Assembly: GCA_964035795.1 (NCBI GenBank) | Contig: OZ038320.1 | Span: forward strand, 32,349,097 to 32,413,096 | Source of the DNA: Pterobdella sp. o SKG-2022 | Lineage: Eukaryota; Annelida; Clitellata; Hirudinida; Piscicolidae | Direction of reading: 5' to 3' | DNA: 64,000 nt | In this document: positions 23,712-38,788 of the stretch, one piece after another | Numbering within the stretch: the first letter of the stretch is position 1 | Layout of the letters: each line of letters opens with the position of its first letter | Position numbers and translations under genes: made by a program | The notes under the pieces: model-generated | The model's database searches: none | What the model was told of the DNA's origin: nothing | The model's input: only the letters and a program-made list of their open reading frames with translations

Positions 23712-23950
23712 AAGGTTTATTGAAAAACTTAATACACGAAGCTTTTCGTAAGAGTATCTTACATTATCTAGTGTGAAAAATAGTTAGAATTTATGATATT
23801 TATAGAGGAATAAGTGAAACTATTGCATAATTACTGCAGATAAATGATTTTTATGAAAAACTATAAATACCATAACTACCAACCATTTTTCACACTAGAT
23901 AATGTAAGATACTTTTATGAAAAGCTTCGTGTTAAAGTTTCTCAAACCTT
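23712..23950. mobile_element. MITE-like element: about 70-bp terminal inverted repeats around about 100 bp
   Basis: The left arm (23712-23785) contains CACGAAGCTTTTCGTAAGAG and CTTACATTATCTAGTGTGAA. The right arm (23882-23950) is its complement with TTCACACTAGATAATGTAAG and GAAAAGCTTCGTGTTAAAG. The CGAAGCTTTTCGTA core also occurs in inverted-repeat elements at 34.9 and 57.95 kb. There is no ORF. The structure fits a miniature inverted-repeat transposon, or a foldback element. Confidence 0.8.
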
Positions 23951-26038
23951 TTTGTTTGTTTTTATTTTATTGATTTCCGGCTATTTTACGTCAACATAAG
24001 TTAATTAGTTACCTGATGATGGTATAGAATAAAAAAAAAGCTTCGTCAAAATAAAAATTCAAATATTGTCGTGTTTTTGTGATTAACATATATAATATTG
24101 CTGACGAAAACAGAAAGAAATTAGTTGAAAATTATGAAAAAACATCATGATTTTTTTAGGGATTATAAATGTTACAAAAAAATAAAAATTTTACAAAAAA
24201 AATTTTAAATAAGAAAATAAAAAACGAAATTATAGAGAATGAAAAAGGTAGTAATAAAAATGGCAGCAAAATAAAAATGCAAAATATTTTAAATTCAAAG
24301 AAAGAAATCCTCAGAAAGTTTCGAATAGTTTTATGCAATCAATAATCCGTAATGGACAAAAAATAAAAAAAATTGAAGAAGAATTCAAGTTGACTTGAAG
24401 ACTATTCTAGATGTCTGTTCAAAATACTGCAAACATATTTCTCTTTCCTCCAAAACAAACCAATATATCTTACAACAAAACTGCAGGACTATAACGCTAA
24501 ACATAGCAGACATGACCATACATGGAGCTGAACTTGAACAGAATAAATAAGAGCGAATACAACCAAAATAAAATTAAAAATTATGAGAATTAATGGTGTA
24601 TATAAATTACATTCAGAAATTTGTGTTCGATGAATAATAATAGTTATAATTCTTATCAGTCTATTAATTCATAATAATAATAAAAATAATATAATTTTTT
24701 TAAAGTAATAAAGAGCAGTGTAAATATATATTTCTCAACTTATTTAAAATATGAAAGGATCTCAACGCTGCAGTAAACAACACCCTAAACAACCCCAAAA
24801 CTCTGCTTACTTGAAACACTTATTGTTTTGTTTTTGTTATTCTATTATTATCATTTTATTAGCACCCCTTAACATTTCAAGTTTACCGCTAATATTATCC
24901 ATGAAAGTATTAAGCTTAGCACATGTTGTAGAGTATCACAATGATAACTATCAAAGAATTAATATCAAGCAAAAAGTGGCAATACAGCACCACCAGTTAT
25001 CAGTGACACGGGTGTGAGGAGGTGCGATGTTGTATATTACACCTTGCCACAAGACTAGAAGCAGAAATTTGAATTATATCATATTATTTTAGTTGTAACT
25101 TTCATGAAAAATTTAAATTTTATACGTATGATGAGAGACAACGGAGAAAAATACTCTCAACTATAACAATGTATAAATAGAAACTTTATTTTTTTGGTTT
25201 TCAAAGCGCAGTTTCAAATTAAAAACAAGTGTTTAGAAATGAAGGGATAGTGAAATATGAACAATTTTTCGTCTTGAGATTACGAATCTAGAACGATTTT
25301 AAAATAAAATCAAAAGTTTTTCAATTATAATTATAAGGGTATTAAATAGTTAATATAAGAAAAATAATGAACTTTACTCATATCATTAGCTTGAAAGTGA
25401 AATGGAAAACTATGGAACATTTTTTAACAGCAACCCTCACATTCATTTGTAATTAATCTCGATATTATGTATTGAAGAATACAATCAGCTGTATACAATA
25501 AAACATACACGGAATATCCTATTTTGTATATTATTATTATTGCCATTAATAATATTGTTATTCTTATTATCGTTGTCAGTAAAGCTGAAAGAAAAGGTGA
25601 GAACAACTTGTTGAAAAATATAATTAGAGTGAGGTCCTTAAGCTTGGAGATGAAGATGATGAGTACGATGATGCTAGTAGACAAAAAGGAATGGAAAATT
25701 AAATCTAATCAAATCTAATTAAAAAATCAATGATCGAATGGAAAAATTATATGTATTAAATAAACGTTTTGAATGAACACATTTAGTTTTTAGTAATTTT
25801 CCAAATTTTAATATTATAACTATGAAAATATACAAGTTTGTATGAAACTAGGTCATATATAATGGGTGTGAATGCGGGTGGAATTTAAACAATCTGATAA
25901 CTTTTGTGAATGTAATCAAAAATAACAAGAATAATTTAAAAACATATTAAAATAAATCAAGTATGGTGAAAATAATGATAGAGAAAAAAATAATTAAAAT
26001 AGAAAAAACAATGCTAGGTATACAAATGATAATCCCAC

Positions 26039-26098
26039 CTTGCAACCCTCACATGAATCGACTCCATAATGGAAACCTGATGCTTCATCTCCGCACAC
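26039..26098 (-). CDS. Nuclear receptor, exon 2: first zinc finger and P-box
   Basis: A 60-base exon encodes [20 protein letters not shown] (20 residues), phase 0 on both sides, between acceptor GATGACAG and donor AAG|GTGGGA. With PPCK from the upstream exon it completes the first C4 zinc finger, C-x2-C-x13-C-x2-C (Cys 29, 32, 46 and 49). CEGCK is the P-box that reads the DNA half-site. EGCKG is used by NR1 and many other receptors, and differs from the ESCKA box of the HR96/DAF-12 group. ASGFHYGV is typical of the E75/Rev-erb/E78 side of the family. The exon is tiny and would be missed by ORF-based gene finding. Confidence 0.95.
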
Positions 26099-27129
26099 CT
26101 GTCATCACATCACCATTATTATTATTACTGCTGATACTAATCATAATTAAAAGATTATTATTATACTATGGTGATTATCTGCAAAAATTATCCTATTTAT
26201 TTGATCGGAAGTTATATTTTTTATAGAAATACTGACAAAAAAACCACGGTTTTCTATTATTATTTAGAAAACTTTTGAAAACATCGGTTATAAACAAACT
26301 AAATTTTTTACGTCATAACAGTAAAAAGCGCTTGATAGTTTTTATTAACGCAATTAAATAATTAAAACAAAATAAAATTACAAAAACTAAACCAAAAAAT
26401 GAATGAAATAGTAATTATGATGGAAGTAAAACAAAAAGCAAAAAATAAAAGAATAAATATAATGAAAAATCAAAAAAATTTAAACGAATAATAAGGCAAA
26501 ATGGTTAAAAAAAAATTTTCACACGAATAATTAATAATTTTTGAAAAAGTAATTCAATTAGCAAAATTCAAATACGAAAATAATTTCTTGATGCACTTTA
26601 ATTTTTTCATTTGATAAATATAAGGCTCGAGACTCCCTCATCTTGCTATCTTTATGAAATATTACATTTATGTCTTATTTAATACTTTTGTAAGCATATA
26701 TTCCTCATAGGCAATCCTTTTCATTAGTATTAATATAAGGGCGCAAAAGTTTGCTCAGAGTTGTTAAGCTAATTTTTCATTCTGGTGTCAATTTTACCAT
26801 TATTATTATTATTACTATTGTTGTTATTACAACAATTATTATTATTATTATTATTAGCATCATTATTATTATTTTTATTATTAGAAGTAGTAGTAGTAAC
26901 AGTAAAAGTATTTTGAATACCAATATAAGAATTTATTCTAATGATTTACAATCAAATATATTAACGTTTTTTTCATCATTATTATTTTTATTTTTTATTA
27001 ATATCCCAGTATTTATTTTTTTTTTACAAAATATATTAGATAGTTTTTAAGTTATTATCCTTATAATCACCATCTAACCACCATCACCTTAACTTCATCA
27101 TCAAAACCTCTCTTCCCTTCCAAGCTCAC
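26099..27129. other. Intron between exons 1 and 2 of the nuclear receptor gene
   Basis: The intron is about 1 kb and AT-rich, with (ATT)n-type runs near 26800-26885. No other feature is seen. Confidence 0.7.
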
Positions 27130-27219
27130 TTTGCAAGGAGGTCCCTTTGTGGTTACATTATTGTTGTTATTGTTGTGTGTTGTGATATTGTTACTGAGTT
27201 TGTTCAACATCGCTGCCAT
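27130..27219 (-). CDS. Nuclear receptor, exon 1 (coding): N-terminus up to the first zinc cysteine
   Basis: Thirty codons from ATG at 27219: MAAMLNKLSNNITTHNNNNN, then NVTTKGPPCK, then donor AAA|GTGAGC. The final Cys-Lys supplies the first zinc ligand, completed by VCGD in the next exon, in phase. The frame is open for seven codons upstream of the ATG and then meets TAA, so this ATG is the first in frame. A GTGAACAG acceptor immediately before the ATG would also allow it to be an internal exon. The A/B region would be only 28 residues, short for a nuclear receptor, and a longer isoform with upstream exons is possible. The Asn run comes from an AAC/AAT repeat. Confidence 0.75.
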
Positions 27220-27544
27220 CTGTTCACGAATGTTTAGTTCTTATTATTAATGCAAATCTATGTATATTTATATTTCAAGTGTATATGCATTCAAAAAATT
27301 GTTTTTCTCACATGAAATATTTTCAACATTAGTAGCAATACGTTGTAGTAACTGTAGTGCTTGGCTGAATTATGAGTGTATATAAAGAGTTTTAGTAATT
27401 TTGTTTCTATTGCCATCATCAAAAATCATTCCACCAAATTATTTCTCTAGTCGTTAATTTTCAACGATGAATGGTTTTCTAAGTTGGTTATATCATTAAC
27501 GAGATTAATAATAGACAAAAGATTTAAAGTAAAAGGGGCTTCGA
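27220..27544. promoter_or_regulatory. Region upstream of the nuclear receptor start codon; no promoter element identified
   Basis: These bases lie 5' of the first visible coding exon (minus strand). They are AT-rich with no clear TATA box or initiator that I can distinguish from background. The true transcription start may be further upstream in non-coding exons. Confidence 0.25.
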
Positions 27545-27733
27545 TTCTGTTCTAATTCTACTCCAATATTTTTTTCAGATAGACTTTTAGTCGCCCCATA
27601 TTGGGGTTTCGTTAGCTCAACAGATGTTTCACAGGGCACTACTCCTAGTGTGTATAATTTTCGGCCCGCGCGGGATTGAACTCGGTTACTTTAGATAACT
27701 AGTCTAACGCTCTACCAGCTGAGCTCTGCGGGC
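27545..27733 (-). mobile_element. tRNA-derived SINE
   Basis: Minus-strand bases 27733-27664 form a tRNA-like head: GCCCGCA acceptor strand, GAGCTCAGCTGGTAGAGC D-arm with pol III A box, TTAGA/TCTAA anticodon stem with loop CTAGTTA, B-box-like GAGTTCAATCCC, and GCGGGC closing the acceptor stem. The T-stem is imperfect and shortened and position 37 is T, so this is not a functional tRNA. A non-tRNA body of about 110 bases follows, with AACATCTGTTGAGCTAACGA and the small hairpin ACCCCAATATGGGGC, running into A-rich sequence. Head plus unrelated body is the SINE pattern. The body may be a conserved SINE central domain, but I cannot name it. Confidence 0.75.
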
Positions 27734-27870
27734 TATAAGCTACCAGAATAACTTTAAAAATAACTAGAAAAAAAACTAATAATCACTATATTAATAGGAA
27801 AACAATGCTAACAATAATACTATTATTTATTTTTATTCTTTTTACTTACACAATGATAATACTGATTATT

Positions 27871-27968
27871 ATTGTATAGCAATTAAACATCAATTGAAGA
27901 TTCATACATTTATTTATAAGGAAAAGCTATAATTTTCGATAAGTGTAGCCTTATCATAAAACATTAGC
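27871..27968 (+). repeat. About 100-bp dispersed repeat, copy 1
   Basis: This contains ATTGTATAGCAATTAAACAT, CAATTGAAGATTCATACATT, AAAGCTATAATTTTCGATAA and TAGCCTTATCATAAAACATT. An inverted, roughly 85-90% similar copy is at 35731-35836, and a fragment lies near 56788-56812. The family is unknown and non-coding. Confidence 0.8.
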
Positions 27969-28344
27969 ATTATTATTGTTTAGTTTATTATTGACATGGT
28001 TCCTCATTATTTATGATCAATATACAGCACACACACAACATCCAGCATTTGAACCCTGGCAGCTTCAAATTCTCATTATGGTACTTAGAAAAATAATTTT
28101 TTCTCAAACTATTATTATTATTATTATTATCTCCATTATTTGTTGTTGGTTTAGTTGAAATAATAATAATAATATTAGTATTAGCAGACATACAAAAAAA
28201 AATAATTTCATACTTCTAAAATTTCTGGCAATAAAAGTATTCAAACTTTATCGGCTTGAAATTAATAACTAAGACATTAAAAAGACGACTAAAAGGCGCT
28301 GTGAAGGTAATTCAATAACAAAAAAAAACACTTGGACTTAACAC

Positions 28345-28405
28345 TTAAAGTTGCAACATTGTGATAAAAACTGAATGTTGCAACATTGGGATAAAAACTG
28401 AATGT
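28345..28405 (+). repeat. Short tandem duplication of about 30 bp
   Basis: TGCAACATTGTGATAAAAAC followed by TGAATGT is repeated as TGCAACATTGGGATAAAAAC followed by TGAATGT, with a partial third unit. It is a local duplication in intergenic DNA. Confidence 0.8.

Positions 28406-31025
<2,620 letters not shown>

Positions 31026-31054
<29 letters not shown>
31026..31054. repeat. (TA)n microsatellite at the 5' end of the 29.9-31.0 kb LINE
   Basis: Pure AT dinucleotide run of about 14 units, with a following GC-richer segment TTGGCGCTTATATACAGGAC. Confidence 0.95.
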
Positions 31055-31057
<3 letters not shown>

Positions 31058-31300
31058 CGCTTATATACAGGACCCTATATAAATTCCCAGTCCCCTCATA
31101 AAATTATAATACGTTGACAAAAGTACAGAATGTTCCCAAGGAGATGTCATACTGGCTCAAGCGCTTGCGCATGCGTCCAAGCTCTCTATGAACCTTCACA
31201 AATTGTTTGTGTACTTGTTCTGCACTCTTTACATAAAACAAAATCAGCGTATCTCCCTTGCAATTTTAGTTGAATCAATTGGAGTCAACTTTGATGAGTT

Positions 31301-31500
31301 NNNNNNNNNNNNNNNNNNNNNNNNNNNNNNNNNNNNNNNNNNNNNNNNNNNNNNNNNNNNNNNNNNNNNNNNNNNNNNNNNNNNNNNNNNNNNNNNNNNN
31401 NNNNNNNNNNNNNNNNNNNNNNNNNNNNNNNNNNNNNNNNNNNNNNNNNNNNNNNNNNNNNNNNNNNNNNNNNNNNNNNNNNNNNNNNNNNNNNNNNNNN
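31301..31500. other. Assembly gap (200 N)
   Basis: Two hundred undetermined bases. A round 200 suggests a placeholder length and not a measured one. Confidence 0.99.
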
Positions 31501-34102
31501 TATCTAGGTGAAACTAGACCAAAATAATTCAATATTCATACATAAGCTCAAATGCATAAAAAGACACGCATACATACATAGAAACACATGAGTATATACA
31601 AAATGGAATATTCATAAGCCCCCATAAGATACGCATAAAAATAGCAGTACATAAACAATCCTTTGCCCTTGTATTTCTATTTGAAGTACTTCTTAAACCT
31701 CGCCTCGATATTTACAGAAGCAAAAATATATCAAGTTTCTTTTAATGTTGCTATCAACTCAACCACTGAAACCTTGAAATCGAGATTTTTGCTCGCGCTC
31801 ATGTTATTGGTGATGTTTGACATAAAAACAGAATTGTTATTATTATTATTATTAGTATTAGTATTTTATTATACAATTATTTTAATGAATAGAGTCTTTG
31901 TAAGTCCCCAAATGCTTACATCTTGAGAATACTGGAAATCTTATTTACCGAACGATGTAGCTGTGTGATATTGTTATTAATGATAAATTTTTTATGAAAA
32001 CGCGCTCTTAAAAATGTAGATTGTTTGCCGTCGAAATTTGCGTTGTTTAATAGCAATATTTCGAAACAATTAGTATTATTGTTAGTAATATTGGCGTTTT
32101 TGTCATTAAAAAAATTACTTTGTTGTTATTGATATTTTGAACGCATTTGAAATATGTTCTTGCATTATTATCATAATGCACATTAAATAGGTGCAAACAT
32201 CCAATAATAATAAAAATAAAAATAGTATAGTGGTGATAACATAAATATGATTATTATATAACAATAACGATAATAATCTTTTATGATGATATAATGATGT
32301 AACAATAGAAAATAGGAAAAAATCAAAAGTAACAAGAAGAATATTTATAATTGTTTTAAGTAATTAAAAAAATCATTTTATTCCTAAATCTTTATAATCA
32401 CAAATATTTTCAAGTCTTCTCAATCATAATCTTCATAACTACCAAAAAGAATTTTCCTTATTAGTTATAATAAGCTTTATTACAATAATTAGCATCACAA
32501 ATACTATTAACATAATTATAATCTTAAACACACTGGGCTGGTACATAGAATTATCACGGGAGCCTTGATATGTCCTATCATTTTCCATTATCATATGCAT
32601 TTATTGAAAGAGTTCTTACTTACCTTTTTCGTTTGTATTTCTAGTGTGAACTCATTAAACGAGGCAGTTTTAAGATAGAAATATTTTTTAAAAAAACTAT
32701 ATTTTTGGAATAATTCAATTTAGGTTTTCATTGAAATCAGCTATTGGAAAAGTAAGAACATGATTATTATTTCATTAAGGAAGGATTCGAGGCACGCAAC
32801 GAAACTTAAAAATAAAATTAAGCTATAATATCGAACCTCATAATGAAAGATAGAAACGCAATGATGAAGCAAAACATAATGAAAATAATGATAAATTAAA
32901 AAAAATAATAAGAAGTTTATGGAATACAAAAAAAAATGTAAGATAGATCCTATAAAACGAAGCAATTACTATTATCGTAATGATTAACACACAAATAATC
33001 AGAACAAACGAATTTATAACTTTAAAAATTCCTACTCGCCCATACAATTTTACATTCATCGATATTCTTACTATTGACAGCAGTAGTAATAATAATAACA
33101 TCATTATGAAAATATTAATAGAATCTATATAATAATAATAATAATGATAATGATGATAATAATAATAATAATGATAATAATAATGTCATGCTATTAAATA
33201 ATCCTGATAATGATTATCTTATTGAACAATACAAATTAATAAGATATAGCGTAACAGATTTTATCAATGTAATTATCCTCATCATCATCGTCATCCTCCT
33301 CCTCTTATAATTATTAGCAATATCATTTATCATCTTACAATTATTTTCATCACATAAAGTAGATTTCGAAAATTAATGATATAAATAAAAAAAAAAGATC
33401 AATAATTATAATAATAATAATAATACGCGTCGTTATCATGCTTGTTATTCAAAATCATAATCATGGTTCAAAACTATTAATTTTATTATTATTATTATTA
33501 TTATTATTATATTATTACCACGAAATATTAATTATTTTTCTTCAACTAATTCAATTCCAAGTCATGGCATGAATGACAATCAACTTGCTAGTAACAGGGG
33601 TATCAACATTAGTATTTGAGTCTTCTGTGGTCTCACATTGCAGACGTGGGCAGATTGTTCGAATCAGAAAATATTCTATTGCTCTTATCATTTCGCTAAT
33701 AATTTATACTGTTAAAAATAGCAAAAGATTATTCAGAATTACACACAAGCTTGAACAAAAAAATGTAAGAACTTGTTCATATTAAACTTTTTAATTCTAA
33801 AAATAATGGAACGGGCGTATTTGCTAAGCATTATTAGATCCATTATATTTAATTAGGTAGATAAGGATTGATTTAATGTATATATAGATATACTATGATA
33901 ACAAGCTAGATTAGAGTAATATACGATAAGCTGGGAGAAGAGGAAAATAGAAGTTTATACAACAGAAAAAGGAAAGAAAAAGAAGGAAAACTCAAAAATG
34001 TTCAAGTGGTGTGAATGTATGATGTAATTGAAGATAACAGTGGGAAATCTTATTTTGCATCCATCTGTGGCTTTCCAGATGTTTGCTCTTGCATCTACAC
34101 AA
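31501..34102. other. Intergenic AT-rich sequence
   Basis: No gene is visible. Simple runs include (ATT)n near 33483-33510 and (AAT/GAT)n near 33130-33185. Confidence 0.55.
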
Positions 34103-34490
<388 letters not shown>

Positions 34491-34492
34491 AT

Positions 34493-34528
34493 ACTTTTCA
34501 CTTTTAACCGCGGTTAAAAGTGAAAAGT
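34493..34528. repeat. Perfect 36-bp palindrome
   Basis: ACTTTTCACTTTTAACCG is followed directly by its exact reverse complement CGGTTAAAAGTGAAAAGT, with no spacer, centred on a SacII-like CCGCGG at 34508-34513. It lies just beyond the LINE fragment. It could cruciform, or it could be the end product of a hairpin-sealed break. Confidence 0.97.
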
Positions 34529-34874
34529 GACCAATTTTGTTTACATCCAAATTTCGGATTAAGACTTGCTCTCCACATTTTGAATACTTTTTTATTGTTT
34601 TATTTATGCATTAAATAATTATATCACTAATTAAAATTTTTTACACACACACACAAACTGTCAGTCTGAAATTTGTATCTACCTGGCGTTTAGATTCGAT
34701 GCCGATGCTCTCAATACCAACTATTTCGATGGTGAGAATGATAATAAAATTGACGTATATAATCGATAAAGAATAGAAAAACGAACTAAAGTTAGGCAAA
34801 TTGGCAAGCAATAAAAGCTTACAAGAAGTGACTCAATTAGAAATCGATCTGACCAAAAAATACAAATAATGTTG

Positions 34875-34963
34875 AAAACGATTTGAATCAAACACTTTTA
34901 TTAATTGAATAATAACACGAAGCTTTTCGTAAGTTAATAAAAGTGTTTGATTTGAATCGTTTT
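34875..34963. mobile_element. MITE-like hairpin element (30-bp arms, CGAAGCTTTTCG core)
   Basis: The left arm AAAACGATTTGAATCAAACA plus CTTTTATTAA (34875-34904) and the right arm, its reverse complement (34934-34963), surround ACACGAAGCTTTTCGTAAG. The flanking TTAATAGGCTAGTTTAGTA matches, in reverse, ACTAAACTAGCCTATTAGC at the 57.95-kb element. The two are therefore members of one family. Confidence 0.85.
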
Positions 34964-35730
34964 TGTTAATAGGCTAGTTTAGTAAATCATAATGATGAAA
35001 CCCTTTTTTAATCGATAGAATATACCTAAAAAGATTTTTGTTATTACCAATAATAATACCAGTTAACTTTCTTCACTAATATTAATATTCTCTGAACCAA
35101 ACAATGTTCTTCTGTCGGCAGTAACAAGCCACTATATTAAATCGACCGCTGATTTCGTCGATACAATTACTTCTTGTGAGTTCATAATCAATTTTATTAT
35201 TTAAAATCATTAGCTGCTGAGTCTGCGGAAGTGAGTGTGATTCTAAAAAAGTGTTACAAATTGGTATAGAAGAGGGTACTTTGGATTGTCACCAAGGGCA
35301 CTATCGTTAGAACCACAACCACATTATTTTGTATAAATACTTTTTATTGTTTGAATAATATTTGGCGACACATAATCATCAATCCACTCTCATGAGAATC
35401 CTTATTTAAAATCCAAGAAATTTTGAAGGAAGTCAAACATAATGTTCAAGATGCATTAGTGGTCAATTTTACAGCGAAAAATCAATTTACGATAGTAGTA
35501 GTAGTGATGTTTGAAACATTTTAGTGGATGGAGTGGACCTTATGTAAACCTGGAGTGGTTTATTGCTTGAAGGAAACCAAAAAAAAATAAATAATGATAA
35601 GAATACAATTTTTTATTAAAAAATTGCTATCACCATCGTATTTATATCCTTATTACTATCATTATTATTAAGAATACCGTTAATGTAACTGATATGCTTT
35701 TAAATGAAGTGATTAATGAATTAAACTTTA

Positions 35731-35836
35731 GCTAACGTGTTATGATAAGGCTATACTTGTCGAAAATTATAGCTTTTCTTTTAACTAAATGTATGAATCT
35801 TCAATTGATGTTTTTGAAGTTTAATTGCTATACAAA
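35731..35836 (-). repeat. About 100-bp dispersed repeat, copy 2 (inverted relative to copy 1)
   Basis: Minus-strand sequence matches 27871-27968: TTGTATAGCAATTAAAC, AACATCAATTGAAGATTCAT, AAAGCTATAATTTTCGACAA and TAGCCTTATCATAACACG. It has a small insertion relative to copy 1. It is non-coding. Confidence 0.8.
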
Positions 35837-37768
35837 ACACACACAAGATGTCTCTGAAAAGTTTGATCAATTAATGAAAAAACTCGCGAGGAAAACATGA
35901 ATATGAAAGTAAAAAAGTCCAAATGATTATTCTTAACAAAAAACTATAAAAATACTAAAGAAATACAACATAAGTAACAGTAATAACAAAAATAAAACAA
36001 ATATAATAAAAAAATAACTGTTGTTAAAAAAAACAACAACAATAGCAAAAAAGATAACAACAATAAATTTTATTAAAAAAAAACAAGAATAATAATAATA
36101 ATAACAAATAATGGGAGGGTAGCGGAGTAAATACAAGGTAATCACAGAGGAATAGCGAAGTGAGTACGAACACATATTTCAAAGAATCATAAAATAGACA
36201 AAAACAACTATCATTATTATTCTAAAAAATATAATAAAAAATATCATTACCATAATAATATAAACAACAATGGAAGTGAAAATATAGCAGTATGGAAAAT
36301 ATTTGAAACAAAAACAAGGTTAATACTTCTAGTGTTAAAAAATAAATCATAAATAACAACAACAATAATAATAGTAATAATAACAAAAACGAAATAAAAA
36401 CTGAAGAAAACACTAAAACAAAAAATAATAATAATAAATAATAAATAATCAGCGCTTATCAAGATTTAAAAGTTGGAACCGAAACCTCATTGATTCAATT
36501 CACCGTACAAAGAAACTTATTTTTATTTTTCCATTATGTCTTTTTTATTATATTAATGGTATTATTATTTATATTGTTAGTTTATATTAATAGGATTCAT
36601 ACTCACATTTATTATCAACTATTTTTCCATGAAAAACTATCATTAACCTGGTTAGTTGAACCTGCCACCAACACTGCTGTCATTAACATCACTTATATTC
36701 AAAAATCATCACCATCACCTATCTTTTCTCATCATCATCATCATCCTTACTCACCCTTCATCATCATCATCATCATCATCATCAGATAGACCACCCTGAC
36801 ACCATTATCATCACCATCGGCATAATTATTATGATAAAATGTTATCATAGCTGGTTACCTCATCATTCCAGGGGGAAATCAATGTATTCTCATGATGATG
36901 TTGTCAATAACAATAATAATAATAATAATAATAATACATAGAAAAAAAAATAAAATGATAAAAATATTGAAAAAAACCTGAATATAATTATTAATTAAAA
37001 TTATTTAAAAACCACAGCAATGTTTAAAAATTATCCGTACAAGTACGGCAATATCATAACAAATTTAACAACAATAACAATATTAATACAATAGGAAACA
37101 TGAAGACAATAACAGTGAAATAAAGGTATAGCATTAAAGAATATAAATGATGATGTTGATAAAGATCCTTATCAGTTATGTTATCAGTGACAAATTGATA
37201 GTGCTTGGATTGCCCTTCGAGATTTCTATTGGGAAACCTTTGGATAACTAATTGAAACATTTTGGTGAAACCAAAAAATAATAAGAAAAAGCAACAATAA
37301 TAAAAATGTTGATATTATAATTAAATGGTCTTATATTAAGAGAGACAATACTAGTGTAGAATTTTCAAGCACGTAATATTAAAATGAATAATATTATGGT
37401 TTTAATGTAGCAATTAATCAAAATAAATATATATATTATTCATACTTCATGAAACTTTTAGCCCATCTAACCACATCATCAACTAACGAGCATATTGTTA
37501 GATAAATTTCAAGTCTTATGTAGACCAAAAAATATAAAAAAACAACAAAGAACACGAACTTATAAAAAACAAGAATGACAATTGTCAAATAAATCGTATC
37601 TCATACAAAAATAATAGACCAAGACGACAATAATGAGAGCAATGATGATAATAAGAAAAATGGTATAAATAATAAAAACGTCATAAATCAAATGCTGAAA
37701 CTAATGAGTCTCTGAAAGCCTTTAAAGAGTGCTTTGAATGACACTCTCATAGCTAGTCTCTCAATATC

Positions 37769-37809
<41 letters not shown>

Positions 37810-38788
37810 ATATTTTTACGTCCGTGATATGACTCAATAATTCGTTTTATGCGTGTATTGGTTCAACTGTTTTAATGTAGTGTGTGTGTGTGTGTGTGTG
37901 TGCGTGTGTGCGTGAGTGAGTAGTAGTTTTAGTACAAACTAGGTTATGTTAGAGTCTGTTGAATTTCTGAATTTGTATGAGAGCATGCTAACGCATAACT
38001 CATAGCAAATACATAGGAAATCATAAAAGAATGAACTAACAATGAATTTATGAACTTATGTAACTTTTTAAAATAATATTTATTCTAATTCAGAACAACG
38101 AAAAAAAAAATGACAGAATCTGAAGTCAATCAGCATGCAACAAGGTTCTAATAAATTTTGCATTTGTAATGATTAAGTTATAAAAATTTGATATAACAAG
38201 ATTAGCAATATTTATATTGATAACAATGAGAATGAAAACAATTTAAATCAATCGATAATAGAAAAAAAATGACTGAAACACTAATAATAAAATATGTCCT
38301 TAAAATTCATGTTCTTACTCAAAATATTTTCTCAATAATATATTTTAATGGTATTTTTCATATTTCTTTCATCATCATTATTATTATCATTATTATTATT
38401 ATTATTATCATTATTATTCGTATAACAATAATGGAAAAACTTTGAAAACAACCTTGAAATGACAAATGGAGGCATATTGTTATTATCATCCTCATTGAAA
38501 CATGCCTTTTTATGATACTGATAAAAGTTTTATTAAAAGCATTTTAACTTACTCAGGTTTTGAACGAAAAGACAGTTTGTTGAATAAACTGAATTTTGAA
38601 TTACATTTTCAAAAATTAATTGAATTTATAAACTTTCTTAATCTAAAGTTCAAAGTTGAAAAAGATTTTCTGTTGATAAGAGTCATATGTTTAATAATTA
38701 TATTAATTTTTAATGAAAGTATACAACTGTTTTTTCCTAATCCACATTTTTGAAAAGAATAATTTATAAAAAATTTTATTAATTTTCC
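35837..38788. other. Intergenic AT-rich sequence with microsatellites
   Basis: No gene is recognised. There are (TG)n tracts at 37771-37807 and 37880-37912, (CAT)n near 36730-36785, and (ATT/ATC)n near 38365-38415. Confidence 0.55.
37771..37912. repeat. Two (TG)n microsatellites
   Basis: (TG)n at 37771-37807 and a second, slightly interrupted one at 37880-37912, separated by 72 bases of unique sequence. Confidence 0.95.

Larger units (their letters stand above)
12608..26038. other. 13.4-kb intron of the nuclear receptor gene
   Basis: The intron contains a decayed LINE (15.1-17.0 kb), a LINE tail with a duplicated 3' end (19.9-20.3 kb), an unassigned less AT-rich island (20.64-20.88 kb) and a MITE-like inverted repeat (23.7 kb), listed separately. 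The rest is AT-rich with many (ATT)n/(AAT)n runs (for example 19290-19340 and 22305-22370). No further exon is apparent. Confidence 0.65.

Noticed and set aside
27664..27733. Functional tRNA-Thr(AGT) gene
   Set aside because: The T-stem does not pair, it is two bases short, position 37 is T, and a non-tRNA body follows. It is better explained as a SINE head.
31188..31532. Open frames across 31.2-31.5 kb
   Set aside because: They span the 200-N gap, which contains no information.
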